Positions 1 through 10,729 of a DNA stretch of 64,000 nucleotides are shown piece by piece; position 1 is the first letter of the stretch, and each line of letters opens with the position of its first letter. Source of the DNA: Isoetes taiwanensis (taxonomy: Eukaryota > Streptophyta > Lycopodiopsida > Isoetales > Isoetaceae); contig JAJEKV010000025.1 of assembly GCA_021234155.1 (NCBI GenBank), forward strand, positions 8,772,330-8,836,329. The letters are read 5' to 3'. The notes under the pieces were generated by a model. The model made no database searches. It was given only the letters and a program-made list of their open reading frames with translations, and was not told the DNA's origin. A program made the translations under genes and the position numbers.

Positions 1-1200
1 TTGGTATACTTCGTTTCAGTTACGTATTGCTAAAGCATTAATATCGACATTGACACTACATACACATGGCAGCAATAGAGGCAAATTTATACCGAAGCGG
101 TGGACTTACTTGATATTAGATGATCCATGAGTGGTATGTCGTGGAAGCGATAGATAGAGCAGGGGAAAATCAAGGCAGTCGGCCAGATATATTAGCGAGG
201 AAGGAGAATGCGCGAGGCGCCGAAGCGCCAAGAAGATTCGAGAAGAAGCGCCGAGGAGGGATTCGCCAAGAAGAAAGGCAGAAGAAAGCGCCCGAGAATC
301 TGGGATTTACGTAGTATGACGCGGCGACACGCATCGCCTTGCAAAGTTTCTGCCTAGGCGCTGAGAAAAGCGCGCGCCTTATCTGACAGCGTTGAGGCCG
401 AAACGGCCCAGTTGACGCTGAGCAGGTGCAGCGTCTGCGTCGTGGCATGGTCGCGATGAGTGGGAACGCGGTGACAAAGAGGGGAACTTTAAAGGCAAAG
501 TACAAATTTTCAAAGCGGACCGATTCAAATTTGGACGGTGGTGGTCAAATTTCTAATATCTGGTAATTTGACTTTTATATTAATTGGTGGTAAAGAATTT
601 GAATTTATGTTCAAATTTAGGCGGGCGCGTTTAGGCGGGAAATATTGAATTTCAAAATTCGAATTATGGCGGGCATGGGGCGCTGGACGCCGGGCAGGCG
701 GGCGTGGTGGTGAGGCGGGCATGGCGCTGGACCGCCCAGCACGGGCGGGCGTGTAAATGGCGGGCGGGCATGGGCGCTGAGCCGCCGCGAGCATGGGCGC
801 ACAGGCAGTGATGAGCCCTAGTTGGCCGCTTTGTTTTTAAAGCTACTCATTCGCTTTATTAGTTTCGATTCCGGCTCAGCGCCTGCGACCGCCGCGCTTG
901 GCCTTAACGCCTAAGCGCGGTACGCCCTAGCGCCTAAAGCAACCTTTTTCATCCTTTTTGAGTGATTTACGGCGCCATTTCCCCTTGATTCGGCGCCTCG
1001 ACACATCTAGATACCTGCCGGTTTTCGGACCAAATTCAAAGTAGCCTTGAAATGGAAATGGACAATTCGGAGCTCCTCAAAATGTGGAGGCGAGCTAGCT
1101 TACCTCAAGAATGCAGTATGTAAATCTATTTGCATTGTTTGTTTGGGCTAAATGAAAGCCCTTGCGCTATTTAGATGCTGGTGACCACTTTGGGGTCTTA
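1..1200. other. Left-edge sequence, no gene recognised
   Basis: No coding region can be supported here. The reading frames are short and of biased composition. The interval is AT-rich around 520-650 and very GC-rich at 657-800, which is listed separately. Confidence 0.5.
657..800. repeat. GC-rich degenerate direct repeats
   Basis: Several copies of a GGCGGGCATGG-CGCTGGA-like motif recur with variable spacing, for example near 667, 715 and 760. The open frames across this stretch follow from its composition and show no protein family signature. Confidence 0.5.
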
Positions 1201-1299
1201 TAGTTGACGATGGGCCATTTGGATGATTGAGTGCACTTTAGGGTCTTAGCTACTTTAGAATGCACGGTAGCTTGCTCTCACGGTCTTTGATGTCTATTA

Positions 1300-1565
1300 G
1301 CTTACCATAGGGGCCTTTTTGTTGGCAAATGGCGCCATGGCGCCATTTGATAATAATGCTTATACATTTAGGACTTGTTGTTGGCAAATAAAGCCATGGC
1401 GCATTTGATGTGTATTAACTTACCATAGGGCCTTGTTGTTGTAAATGGCGCCATGGCGCCATTTGATGTCTATTAACATACATTTTAGAACTTGTTGTTG
1501 GCAAATGGCTTAGGGCCAAATGGCGCCATGTCTAAATTTTTTGGGAACTTGTTGTTGGCAAATGG
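1300..1565. repeat. Minisatellite with perfect GGCGCC palindromes
   Basis: About four degenerate copies of a unit of roughly 60-120 bp, built on the phrase CTTGTTGTTGGCAAATGG, follow one another. Two copies contain a perfect 22-bp palindrome, at 1327-1348 and 1443-1464. Each half is AAATGGCGCCA and the centre is the CCATGG step. The copies near 1390 and 1525 keep only part of the palindrome. Confidence 0.75.
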
Positions 1566-2159
1566 CCATCGATCCTTTAACACTAATGGGTCCCGGTGAC
1601 ATATGTATTCTCCTACAAATCGGAGGTGTCTGGAAAGGCCCGATCGAGCCACTCTCCTTCCAACCATCTTCAGCGAATATTTGGAAGGGGAGGGCTGGGG
1701 CTTTGCGTCAGCCTAGAACTAAACAGGGAAATGCATTAGTCTTTGCTTCCATTTGTATACGCTGAACTGGGATGCAAATGGGCCATTGCCTAGTCATCGG
1801 TCATGTCTTGTTACGTTGTGCTCTCTCCTACAGATGGCAGGTGCCTCCACCCGGTCAGATCCACTCTCCCTTGAACCATCTTCCTCCCGAATAATGCGAA
1901 GGGGAGTGGTTTGGAACTTCGAATTAGGCCCTCTTCAAAAACCAGCGAGGGATAGGCATCTGACGCCTCTAAAATTCTTATGCAGCGGACTCACATACAA
2001 ATGAAACCGCGGCCGCCCCTTAACCACAACGGAATTAATGCCACTTTGCTTGCAATTTCTAACCATTTCTTTGGTACCTCTTTGTTTCACGATGCCTCTT
2101 TGTTTAAAATATCTTACGTCGCGGAAACACAATTTCAATCGACCGGACTATGATGCTGA
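1566..2159. other. Unassigned sequence after the minisatellite
   Basis: Frames of 60-83 codons are present on both strands, but none resembles a known protein. The stretch 1560-2000 contains two diverged copies of a phrase ending CTCTCCTACAAATCGGAGGTG / CTCTCCTACAGATGGCAGGTG, so it may be an old duplicated repeat. Confidence 0.3.
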
Positions 2160-3626
2160 TAAACCCGATGCTGAGGTGCATGGGAGTAATTCTGGGTGAG
2201 CCCCTCCTCTGAGGCACCGAAAGGCTACTGAGAAGAAACTCACCTCATATAAGGGAGACGTTCTGAAAGCAGTAGGCATTTACCGGCCGAATTATCTTGG
2301 TCCAAATGAAGTTGGTTGTCAAAGGCGGTCGCGAGGTTGGATCGGGTTAGTCTGTGAGGATACTTTGGCGTAGAAAATAATTGTGTACTATGTGAATTTG
2401 AGTTTTATGATCCCAGCGCGTAATGTCCCGCTAGCATTGCAAAATGTAGCTGGTTAAATGAAAGAAAAAGCAAGCGGTTGTAGATGGAGTCATGTGACTT
2501 TGAAGAAGCGACATCAAAGGTCCTGAGAAATCGGGGCTTTATGATTCTTCATAATCGGATGAGCAGTCGAAAAACTCGCCTTTATTAGTTTGTCAAGGCA
2601 ATAGCCAGTGAAACTACAGCCATTGTGGACCGGCACGGCTAAAGCGGTGAGCGAAGAAGACAAGACAACCTAGGGATACACTGCGACCCGACAAAGACTC
2701 CTCATCTTCTCACGAGGATGTCGAGGAGCCGAATTAAGGGAAGGCGGCGGGCAAAGAGGGAGGATTAAAGAGAAAGGATCCGCAAAGATCGGATATGGAA
2801 AAAGAAGCAAGCTAAAGAAAGGAAGAAGGAAAAGGAAAAGAGGGGATAAAGAAAAGGAAAAGAAAAAAGAAAAAGGGAGGAAGAAAAGGATAGGAAGGCG
2901 AGGGGCATAATAAGGAAGGAAAGGCCGGGAAGGAGGAAAGGAAGTGGAGCCGGAGAAACTGAGGATGGGAAAAAGAAGAAGAAGCCTGGTAGGAGACCAT
3001 TCGAGGAAGGAGGGACACCTAAAAACAAAGGGCGCCTCGGACTCCAAGTCCTGTGGAGTCCTAAGTGGTGGTGAACCTCCAGGAGCCCAAGGCATAGCGA
3101 GGATCTGCTTGGACACACGGCCAAAAGGGTCCCCATTAAGCCGAGCTAAAGAAGATCACACATTAAAGAATAGCTCAGCACTTGCTAGGGTAATACGCAA
3201 ATCTTGGTGGAAAGGTCGAGGAAAGAGGAAAAACGCCGAGAGAATACTTGCACAAAAAATTCACGATCAGGCATCTATTTCCTCTCGGTGTCACATTCAT
3301 TAAAAATAGGCGTGTTCAAATTATATCAAGGGCCAGCGTCATCGACATCTAGACCAAGGAATATGGACGCGTCAAAACTTTGGGTGGAGTCCTTTGAGGA
3401 GAGACCCACATCAGGTCTTCACTCCGCCTGATGTGATTCCATTCAATCCCCTCACAAACAATGGCCGGGTCCCTTGGAAACCGAGGATGACCTCATGGGG
3501 ATGCACTATTATATAGTGAATGGTAATCATTCCGATTATGGTACTTTCGACTTGTATGTAGAAGACTTCGGCACACCAAAGTCCCAAGAGCAAATGTCAA
3601 AGATTTATCTTGAGCGAATTGCAGAG
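2160..3626 (+). pseudogene. Decayed charged ORF, 5' part, interrupted by element A
   Basis: Plus-strand coding traces run through this interval in shifting frames. The section 2660-3030 encodes a strongly Lys/Arg/Glu-rich, probably coiled stretch. The end, 3560-3626, reads openly into the left border of element A. If element A and one copy of its 5-bp duplication are removed, the last codons continue in frame for about 16 codons beyond 14,603. The host ORF was therefore cut by the insertion. I do not recognise the family. The lysine-rich section resembles the tail of the H3-like ORF of element B in composition only, and no histone fold is visible here. It is probably an older transposon ORF. 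Confidence 0.45.
3622..3626. other. Target site duplication of element A, left copy
   Basis: CAGAG directly precedes the left LTR, and CCGAG follows the right LTR at 14,599-14,603. One mismatch in five is compatible with an old Ty3/gypsy insertion. Confidence 0.55.
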
Positions 3627-4205
3627 TGTTAGTCTGTGCCTCACAGTGCAGGGACTATTCATCATCTGACAGACCGAGGTCAAGCTCAAGGATCCTCGGT
3701 CGACCCGGTCGGGTCAGCCATCAAAGGCTCGAAGACCAAGCGGCGGACCAATCAAAACTGCGTCCGTCAACAAAGCGCCGCTCGGACAAGTGATGACCCG
3801 TCCTTGCCCAGTGTCGTCGGCGTCGGCGTGATTCTAGAGCATTTAAAGAGGCACATAACATTCTGCAAATCGAGGTCTCCTTCAGTCGGCACGAGATCGG
3901 TCCGAGTGTCTATATTGGGCCCAAAGGCCATTGTACTATATATATGAGTAGAAGCTAGCATATGAAGTGGCTAGATGAGTTTTGAGTCTTGTCTCCTTTG
4001 GTTTTCTCTCTATTGCGAGAGCTCATGTATGTTCATCATTGATATCAAGGAAGCTTATCATTTTTCCTCTCATTTGTTCTTTTTTCTTCTTCTTCTTCTC
4101 TTCTTGCAAATCGGCGTGACATAGTCCCCGGACTCTCACATTTAGATCCACGGGTCCTCCACGGAGGAGCTGTCTTCGAGGAGTTCGAACCCGGACCCCC
4201 AAACA
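3627..4205 (+). repeat. Element A 5' LTR
   Basis: It aligns along its length with 14,020-14,598 with small indels. Shared landmarks are the TATATATATGAGTAG promoter-like stretch near 3936, the phrase GCGAGAGCTCATGTATGTTC, and a pyrimidine tract (TTTTTTCTTCTTC...). It ends in CA. A tRNA-like GAGTTCGAACCCGGAC sequence lies just inside the 3' end. No primer-binding site for initiator Met-tRNA is seen directly after it. Confidence 0.85.
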
Positions 4206-4304
4206 GCATGCAGCTGCCGGGTGCGATTCCATCCTACTTTCTTACGTAGCCATATGCGTTAAAATTTCCGCCCGGAAGAACTCCTTTCTCAGGCAGGCCT
4301 CTGC

Positions 4305-5990
4305 TTGGGCGCCATCGGTCGTCGGGAAGCTGACCAGCGACATGTATGGATCGCTTATGACATAGGGGAGGCCATCCGGTCTAGGGCTCGGTCGGCGCCA
4401 CCAACCACGTGTCTGTCTCGTCCCGGTTCCCGCCCCCAAGCGTGCAAACATTGCTCACAACCTCGGTCCCTCATCACTATCAGGGGGCCTTATCGGGCTC
4501 AACCTTCTCAACCATACTTTCATACCCACGAACATGCCTACATCCATCATTCTTGGGCCATCGCCTCTTCCTTCACAACCATCATCTCCCGGGGTGAGCA
4601 AGGATATCCACCGCGTCTCCTTTCTAGCCTACCGGAATATCCTTTCCTATCGTTTCCCACTTTGCCCTTCTGTTTACAACCTTACGGATCTCAAAACCAA
4701 TGCTCCGGCTACTTCGTTTTCTCAACGCAGTCACCCCTTCATCGGGGTCCGCCGGGCACCATGCCACATCAACTCAACCTCAATATCCTCACTATCTTGT
4801 TCTGTCGGCCAAGCACTTTCACATCTACCTTTCGGACTACGGCCCGACTTATCCACCTTTGGCAGCACGAAGGCAAACCCTTAGACCAAAGTGCTCGGGG
4901 CCCACATGGAAAATTTGAGGCTCTAGCTGTCCTAAATGGTCATCGCAACCTCAACTGAAATTCCACATCTTTTCCACCACCTGCGTGGCTCTCCTCATCA
5001 ATGGCTCATGTCAACAAAGCCATTGGAAACAAAGCTGGTCGAAATGAAGCGCTTTTACGTCTCATTATGGGACCACGGATGATGATCAACTTCATCTCAA
5101 GCAACTCAATGAACTTCAACAAGAGCCCGCAGTGCGCGGGATTTTTTGCGGATCGACTTCACGATACGCTAAGTAAGCTCAAGGTACCCCCGCGAGGCAG
5201 TTTTGGTGCGGTTTCTCCAGGACTTCCTCCGGCTATTCGACTCATGGCCCGAATACTGCGTCCCAAGACTTTGGAAGCGGGCTATCGACCTCAATCAATC
5301 ACTTTCGATCAATGTTTCCTCCCGTGGCTCTTCAAGAGCTCCGTTCATTCCCTGTCATGGTTCCACAAGCGGTACATTCGGCCTCAACATGCTAATCCGC
5401 AGTAGCGGTCAAATCTGGTGCCATATTTGCAAATACCAAGGCCATTTGGCAAATGAGTGCAACTCCACCAATGGCCGCCTCATTGCAAAGCGATGCAACA
5501 TGTGCAATCATGCCGCGGAAGAGTGCACTCGCACTCATCCCGTTCGCAACAAAATGGTTTATCAAGTGCAAACCACACCTCGGCAACAATCGCACTATCA
5601 GCAGACCACCGCCGGGTGCAACCCACTCAACTCTATCGACAGCGGGGGCAACAGCGGGGATCAACCCCGTCCTCCTTTTGATCCTTCTAAAGCTTCGGTG
5701 TTATCAGCGTCAAGAATGGGGTCATACCACCGCGGCGTGTCCTCAACTTCCACAAGTTCGAGTGCGACTTCACGGCACAAATCAGACCACATCGGTCCGC
5801 CTCGCGGCTTACCAACTCTGGATTGCTAATGGCAAACAAGGCCGAGACCAGTTCTTAAGAAGCCACCAAAGCGCCTCGGCAATCGCTATCAACCAGCTCC
5901 GGCAAATCAACCTCATTTGGATCAACAAGCACAAGAGGAAATTTTTTGGGCACTTAATCCTCCAGTCCGGTAGTCAAATTGGGTTGGTTT
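4305..5990 (+). pseudogene. Element A gag, decayed
   Basis: Gag forms the particle and packages element RNA. Several overlapping frames cover this region. The best open frame, 5203-5829, contains a complete CCHC zinc knuckle, C-x2-C-x4-H-x4-C (CHICKYQGHLANEC), at 5419-5460. A second knuckle-like sequence in another frame, near 5697-5745, has Arg in place of the second Cys (CYQRQEWGHTTAAC). Two nucleocapsid knuckles are usual for plant Ty3/gypsy gag. The N-terminal half, 4305-5200, is Pro/Ser/His-rich with no family match I can see. Frameshifts and stops make it non-functional as read. Confidence 0.6.
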
Positions 5991-6299
5991 AGTTTCCGCA
6001 CGCCGGACCAAGGCATCCGTCCCTTGACCATTATTAGAATGGCGCGCAGCTTTGCCTTTGCGGTTGACACCATTCCTCATGAGGGCGAAAAAAGGTTCAC
6101 TTTGCACGACTTGGGAAGCTCATGCCACATGTCATGCAAAAAGTTAAGCCAAAGCATTTTGAACCTCATGCAAGCTCTTTGAAGGCCGCACATTGGCAAA
6201 TGTTCATGCCACCCACGAGCTCAACAAAGACAAGATACACCTTCCCATCTCAACCTCCGCGCTCTCGGGCGCGTATCCCAATATTCTTGCTTGGGGTTG

Positions 6300-6870
6300 A
6301 CTTACTCAAAAAGTTCTTTGCTTCACTACCACGCACTCCGGCACCGGTGGAACCGGCGGATCCTTTTTCTCATGTGCCTCTAGAACTCCAAGAGGAGCTA
6401 GCCAAGATCAAAATTCCTTTAAGCTTGGCAACCATTTTGAAACTTCGTCACGCTCTCAAGGACCGGTTACCACTCCCAAGCTGTTTTAGTTGGGGCTGTG
6501 GCTACCTCTACACCCACGGTCCATGCCCGCGGTGGGTAATCGGCAAGTCAACCATGTTCAAATAGATGGAGGTAGCGCGGTCAATCTCATCGCGGATAAA
6601 CTCGCAAACAAATGGGCATCACACAACTCTTTTCGGTGCCCCATATGACATCAAGTTGGCTAATGGCCATATCCGCGACCTCAAAGGCGTCACACCTCTT
6701 CTTCACATCAACATCGGTGATCTCGGCTTCCCCATGGAATTTGGAGTTTGGAAAGTTTGGCGAAGATCCGGTGACTATGAAATGTTGGTCGGCCGGACCT
6801 TTTCTCCATGAGGGCAAAAGTATCCATTCTTGGGCCCGCGGACCCGGTTAGTCATCTTGATGGTCATCTC
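6300..6870 (+). pseudogene. Element A aspartic protease domain
   Basis: The retroviral-type protease that matures Gag-Pol is recognised by the catalytic motif I-D-G-G-S at 6562-6576, followed by AVNLIAD. Downstream are a flap-like region and the end motif YEMLVGR near 6775-6800. D-G-G-S replaces the commoner D-T/S-G and is found in several plant non-chromodomain Ty3/gypsy lineages. Frames change at least once between the active site and the end motif. Confidence 0.65.
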
Positions 6871-7439
6871 AATGCCACCATGGACTTGCAAGCGAGGCGG
6901 GATCATTTTACGTTGAACATGCGGAACCCTCTCTCGGAACCGCAGTACGAAGAAGCTCGAATATTTATCAAGTTCGGGCTCCACTGCGAGTGCGCCCTCG
7001 TCATCCTACCGAATATCTTGATCCTTGGGAGAAATGACTCTTGATCGGGACCGGTACGTGGCTGCTTTGCTTGACCCTTACGGCTCCTTGCAATCGAATC
7101 CAGCGTGTTGATCACTTTTTGGATCTTTGAACCTCCGCAACTCTGTTGATGTATTTGTCATGAAGCAACCTCTGGCTGGATGGCCGAGCAACCCCTCTTT
7201 TTCACCCATAAAGTGCCGCGCATCCGGTTATGCTCCAACCTCCACGCACACATTGTCGGGATGCGAAGTAATACCCCATATTAGGACTCGGAAGTCGAGA
7301 TTGTGGGCGTGGGCAACAATCAACTTTGTCGCGCATTCTTTGCAAATCTTAGGCTCCTTATCGTAGCGAGGGGCCGTCAAAGGCATTCACAAAATTCAAA
7401 CACATTTTTAGCTGGAGTTTCTGAGGAGATCTTGGGGGA

Positions 7440-8290
7440 ATCAACAAAAGCTTGGGGGAACTCACCATTCCTACCAAATCGATGCGACCCAGGTTTAGCA
7501 GCGGCGTACCCGGCTCAACCCTAATTACCGTGATCGGCGTCAAGGCGGAAATTGACAAACTCCTTGCTGCGGGTTTGATCTATGAGGTCAAACATTACGA
7601 ATGGGTGAGCCCCATCGTCATTGCCCTCAAACACAATGGTAAGATCGGCGTGCGTGTGGACTATCGGAAACTCAATCGGGGCCACGGGCGTGATCATTTC
7701 CACTTCCCTTCACGGACGAGGTTGGAAGAGGTGGGTGGACATGAGATGTACTCCTTCATGGATGGTTTTACGGCTACAATCGGATCTCAATCAAAGAATC
7801 GATCAACTCAAGACTACTTTCACCACCAGGTAAGTCACTTTTTGCCTACAAGGTGGTTCCTTTTGGATTATCAAACTCTCCATCAGCGTTTCAGCGCATC
7901 ATGCTCTCGGTTTTTTTCATGATTTCATGAAGGAAAATCCCTTCTTGCAAATTTTTCAAGATGACTTCTCGCCTCTGAGTTCCATGGCTGACCATTTGGA
8001 TAAATTGGAACTTCGTCTTCGAAATGTGATGAGTCGGCATTAGTCTCAATCTGAGAAATGCACCTTTTGCGTCACCTACGGTGTTACGTTGAGCCATGTT
8101 GTCGACCAAAGCGGGTATCACCACGGATCTGCCAAAATGGGTTATTGTGCTCAAGGCTCAAGCACCGGCCAATATCAAGGAGACCACGCTCTTTCACGGG
8201 TAAGGTCAATTATTACTCCACCTTCATACGGACTAGCAGCCATTGCAGATCCCATTCATAAACTCACGGGTGGCGAATCCACGGGCTTGG
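7440..8290 (+). pseudogene. Element A reverse transcriptase domain
   Basis: The RT fingers and palm are clear. They include a segment with the sense E-x-D-K-L-L-A-A-G-L-I-Y-E-V, W-V-S-P-I-V-I-A, V-D-Y-R-K-L-N at 7655-7675, a SFMDGF motif near 7758, the P-F-G-L / F-Q-R region near 7859-7900, and a D-D pair at 7960-7965. The motif usually written Y-x-D-D reads F-Q-D-D here, followed by F. The C-terminal palm (HLDKLELRLRNV, then EKCTF) follows in frame before the reading frame breaks. Stops and frameshifts occur every 100-300 bp. Confidence 0.8.
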
Positions 8291-8760
8291 AATTCCCAGG
8301 CGGATCTTTGCTTTCAACGGTGAAGCTTTTTTGCTTTTCGGGCACCGGTTCTTGTTCCTCCTCAATGGGACAAGCCCTTTCCGTTCATGTAGATGTCTCG
8401 GCGTTTGCTATTGGGCTGTTCTTTCTCAAGAATATGATCGCGCTGCGACAAACCAAATCGCTTCGCCCGGTAGAAAACTCAATTCTGGCGGCGCAACTAT
8501 TACGCCGCGGGCGTGAAGCTTTGGGTCTCATTTTACGTGTCCAGCGCTTCCGTCATTACCTTTTGGGCAGTCAAATCAAGTTCTTTGTGGACCACCAAGC
8601 ACTCCTCTATTTGATCAACAAGTCCCGCCCACGGGCGCATTGCTCGTTGGGTCCTTCTTCTCCAAGAATTTGCTCCTTTTGAAATCGTTCATAAGGCGAG
8701 GCAAATCTCATGTAGATCGGATTATCTTTCACGCATCCACGGATGATCCCTCAGCTGGAG
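8291..8760 (+). pseudogene. Element A RNase H domain
   Basis: RNase H removes the RNA strand during replication. It is recognised by VHVDVSAFAIG near 8380-8410, the segment ALGLILRVQRFRHYLLG around 8518-8565, and FFVDHQALLYLINK near 8582-8622. These correspond to the usual Ty3/gypsy RNase H blocks. The frame moves shortly after the last block, and the linker to integrase is fragmentary. Confidence 0.7.
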
Positions 8761-8899
8761 TCTCGGGGCGCCTTTCACGATGCTCGGCTCTTTTTAGTAG
8801 CGGCAACACCACATTGGTTCCATGATTTTCAGCGGTACCTCCTCACGGGTGCTCTTCCACCCGAAAGGCGAGGCGGCTCTCTCACATGGCGACAATCCG

Positions 8900-9950
8900 T
8901 CGCCATCAATTTCTCAGGAGGTCAAAGTGACTACACCATGGTTGCGGGACATCTCTACAAAAGGGTAAGGACACCATCCGGCCGATTTGTGTTCTACCTC
9001 ATGAAGTTCGGATATTGTTAGAAGCTCATCAAGGGCTAGGTGGTGGTCATTTTCATGGTGACACCGCGGCGCATAAAAATCCTTCTATTTGGGTATTATT
9101 ATTACGCTCTTCAAAGATGCTCCATGCGCCCGCCGCGTGTGGCGCTTGCCCGGTGGTGGGGGGCCCCACTGCCCGTGGCGGCTCTTCCCTTGGCGCGCCG
9201 GTCGCCGCGCCACTTCCCTTGACAAATGGGGAATGGACTTTGTGGGACCTATAGATCCTCTCTAGCGGCACACCCGTGCCGTTACGTCCAGTTCTCACTG
9301 ACTTACGCTACCAAATGGGCGGAAGCTTGTGCACTTCCGGACAACAACTGCGGCAAGCGCGGCTAGGGTCCTCTATCAACAAATTATCGCGATTAATTTT
9401 GCCCCGCGGGCTGGTCGGTGGCAGTGGTGTCCATTTCATCAATCATACTATCAAAGGCGGCCGGATTATCTCGATACATCATCACAAGAGCACACCTTAC
9501 TATCCTCAAGGTAATGGTTTGGCGAGAAAGCACCAACAAAACTCGGTCACCATTCTCAAGAAAATTTGTGGCGCTTCCCCGCGCAGTTGGCGGAACAAAA
9601 CTTCCCTCTTGTTCTTTGGGCCTACAATACTTGTTTCAAGATTGCTACGGTCACCTCCTTTTAAATTGGTTTATGGTCGGGGAAGCTCTCATGCGTTTGA
9701 ATACATCCTTCCAACACTCCGTTTTCAAGCGGCTCTTGCTCATAATCCCTGCTTTTGCACTCAAAGAAAGGGTCTATCAATTAGAGCGGTTGGATGAACT
9801 TGAAGGGATGCTTATATTTCGTGTTCTTCATGGACAACGATTTGCAAAAATCTTTACATGACAAGCGTCGAAGACAAAAACATTTAAAAAGGCGATTTGG
9901 TTCTTCTTTATGATTCAGTACAAAATTTTTCGGGTAAACTCAAGTTTCGT
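8900..9950 (+). pseudogene. Element A integrase domain
   Basis: The integrase joins element DNA to the host genome. The zinc-binding N-terminus is suggested by EAHQGLGGGHFHGD near 9018-9060. The catalytic core starts with W-G-M-D-F-V-G-P-I at 9227-9253, which supplies the first Asp. Further core traces (LTYATKWAEACALPD near 9297-9345; a Y-P-Q-G-N-G-L block near 9500-9525) are spread over three frames. No intact D,D,E triad can be read in one frame. No chromodomain follows. Confidence 0.65.
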
Positions 9951-10729
9951 TGGCTTGGCCCTTATCAAATTGTTCAAGTGGTTAGACCAGCGTTTTCCAA
10001 GCTGGCGAGTTAGATGGCACTCCATTACCTACCTTGGTTAATGGTTTTTCGTCTCAAAACATTTCATCACCACGAAGCGAAAATCAACAAGCGGTCTGAG
10101 TTCAAGAAGCAAACACCGAAAGTGACTAGAAAGGCGGCATATTATATTATAGTGGAGATTTTTTTACAAAATGTGGGCGCTGACCCGGCTATTTCTATGG
10201 GGCGCCCTATATACAAAAAGCGGGCTCGAGCCCTATCTACTAAGTCCTAAGAAGAAAAACCCTCTACTCGGGTTTGGGGCGAGAGGTGATCTTGTGAGGA
10301 GGTGGTAGAGGTTACGCTTTCGGGATCAGCGAAGGTGCGAGAACCACCTCCATCCGTTGGTCTTGGTCGGGATGTTCAGCCATCCGGCACACCCGGCCGT
10401 CCATTCTCCGCGCCCGCGATTGTGGCGCGCCCGAAGGTCGGACAATTCATCTTGCGGGTAATCCCACTCGGCGGTTCGTGGGCATAGTGCGGTCCTCGTT
10501 CAAACCGGCGGCGGCCATCTTTGGCGCCATCGGATGCCGCCGTTACTCGGTTCGTCTTATATAGCCAAGCGAGGAACTCCTTGTCGGCGTGGACCAATCA
10601 CACAAAAATAGCGTGTGTTTGCAATGCAAAATTTGTTTCTAAAATGAGAATCTTTTCTCCCGCCGCATATCTAGCCATGGTACCTCCGACACATTCCTTT
10701 TAATGATATCCCGCCCGAGTTTACCCGGC

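Noticed and set aside
2670..3136. Long minus-strand frames, Ser/Phe/Leu/Pro-rich
   Set aside because: They are the reverse of a Lys/Glu-rich purine tract on plus; low-complexity shadows.
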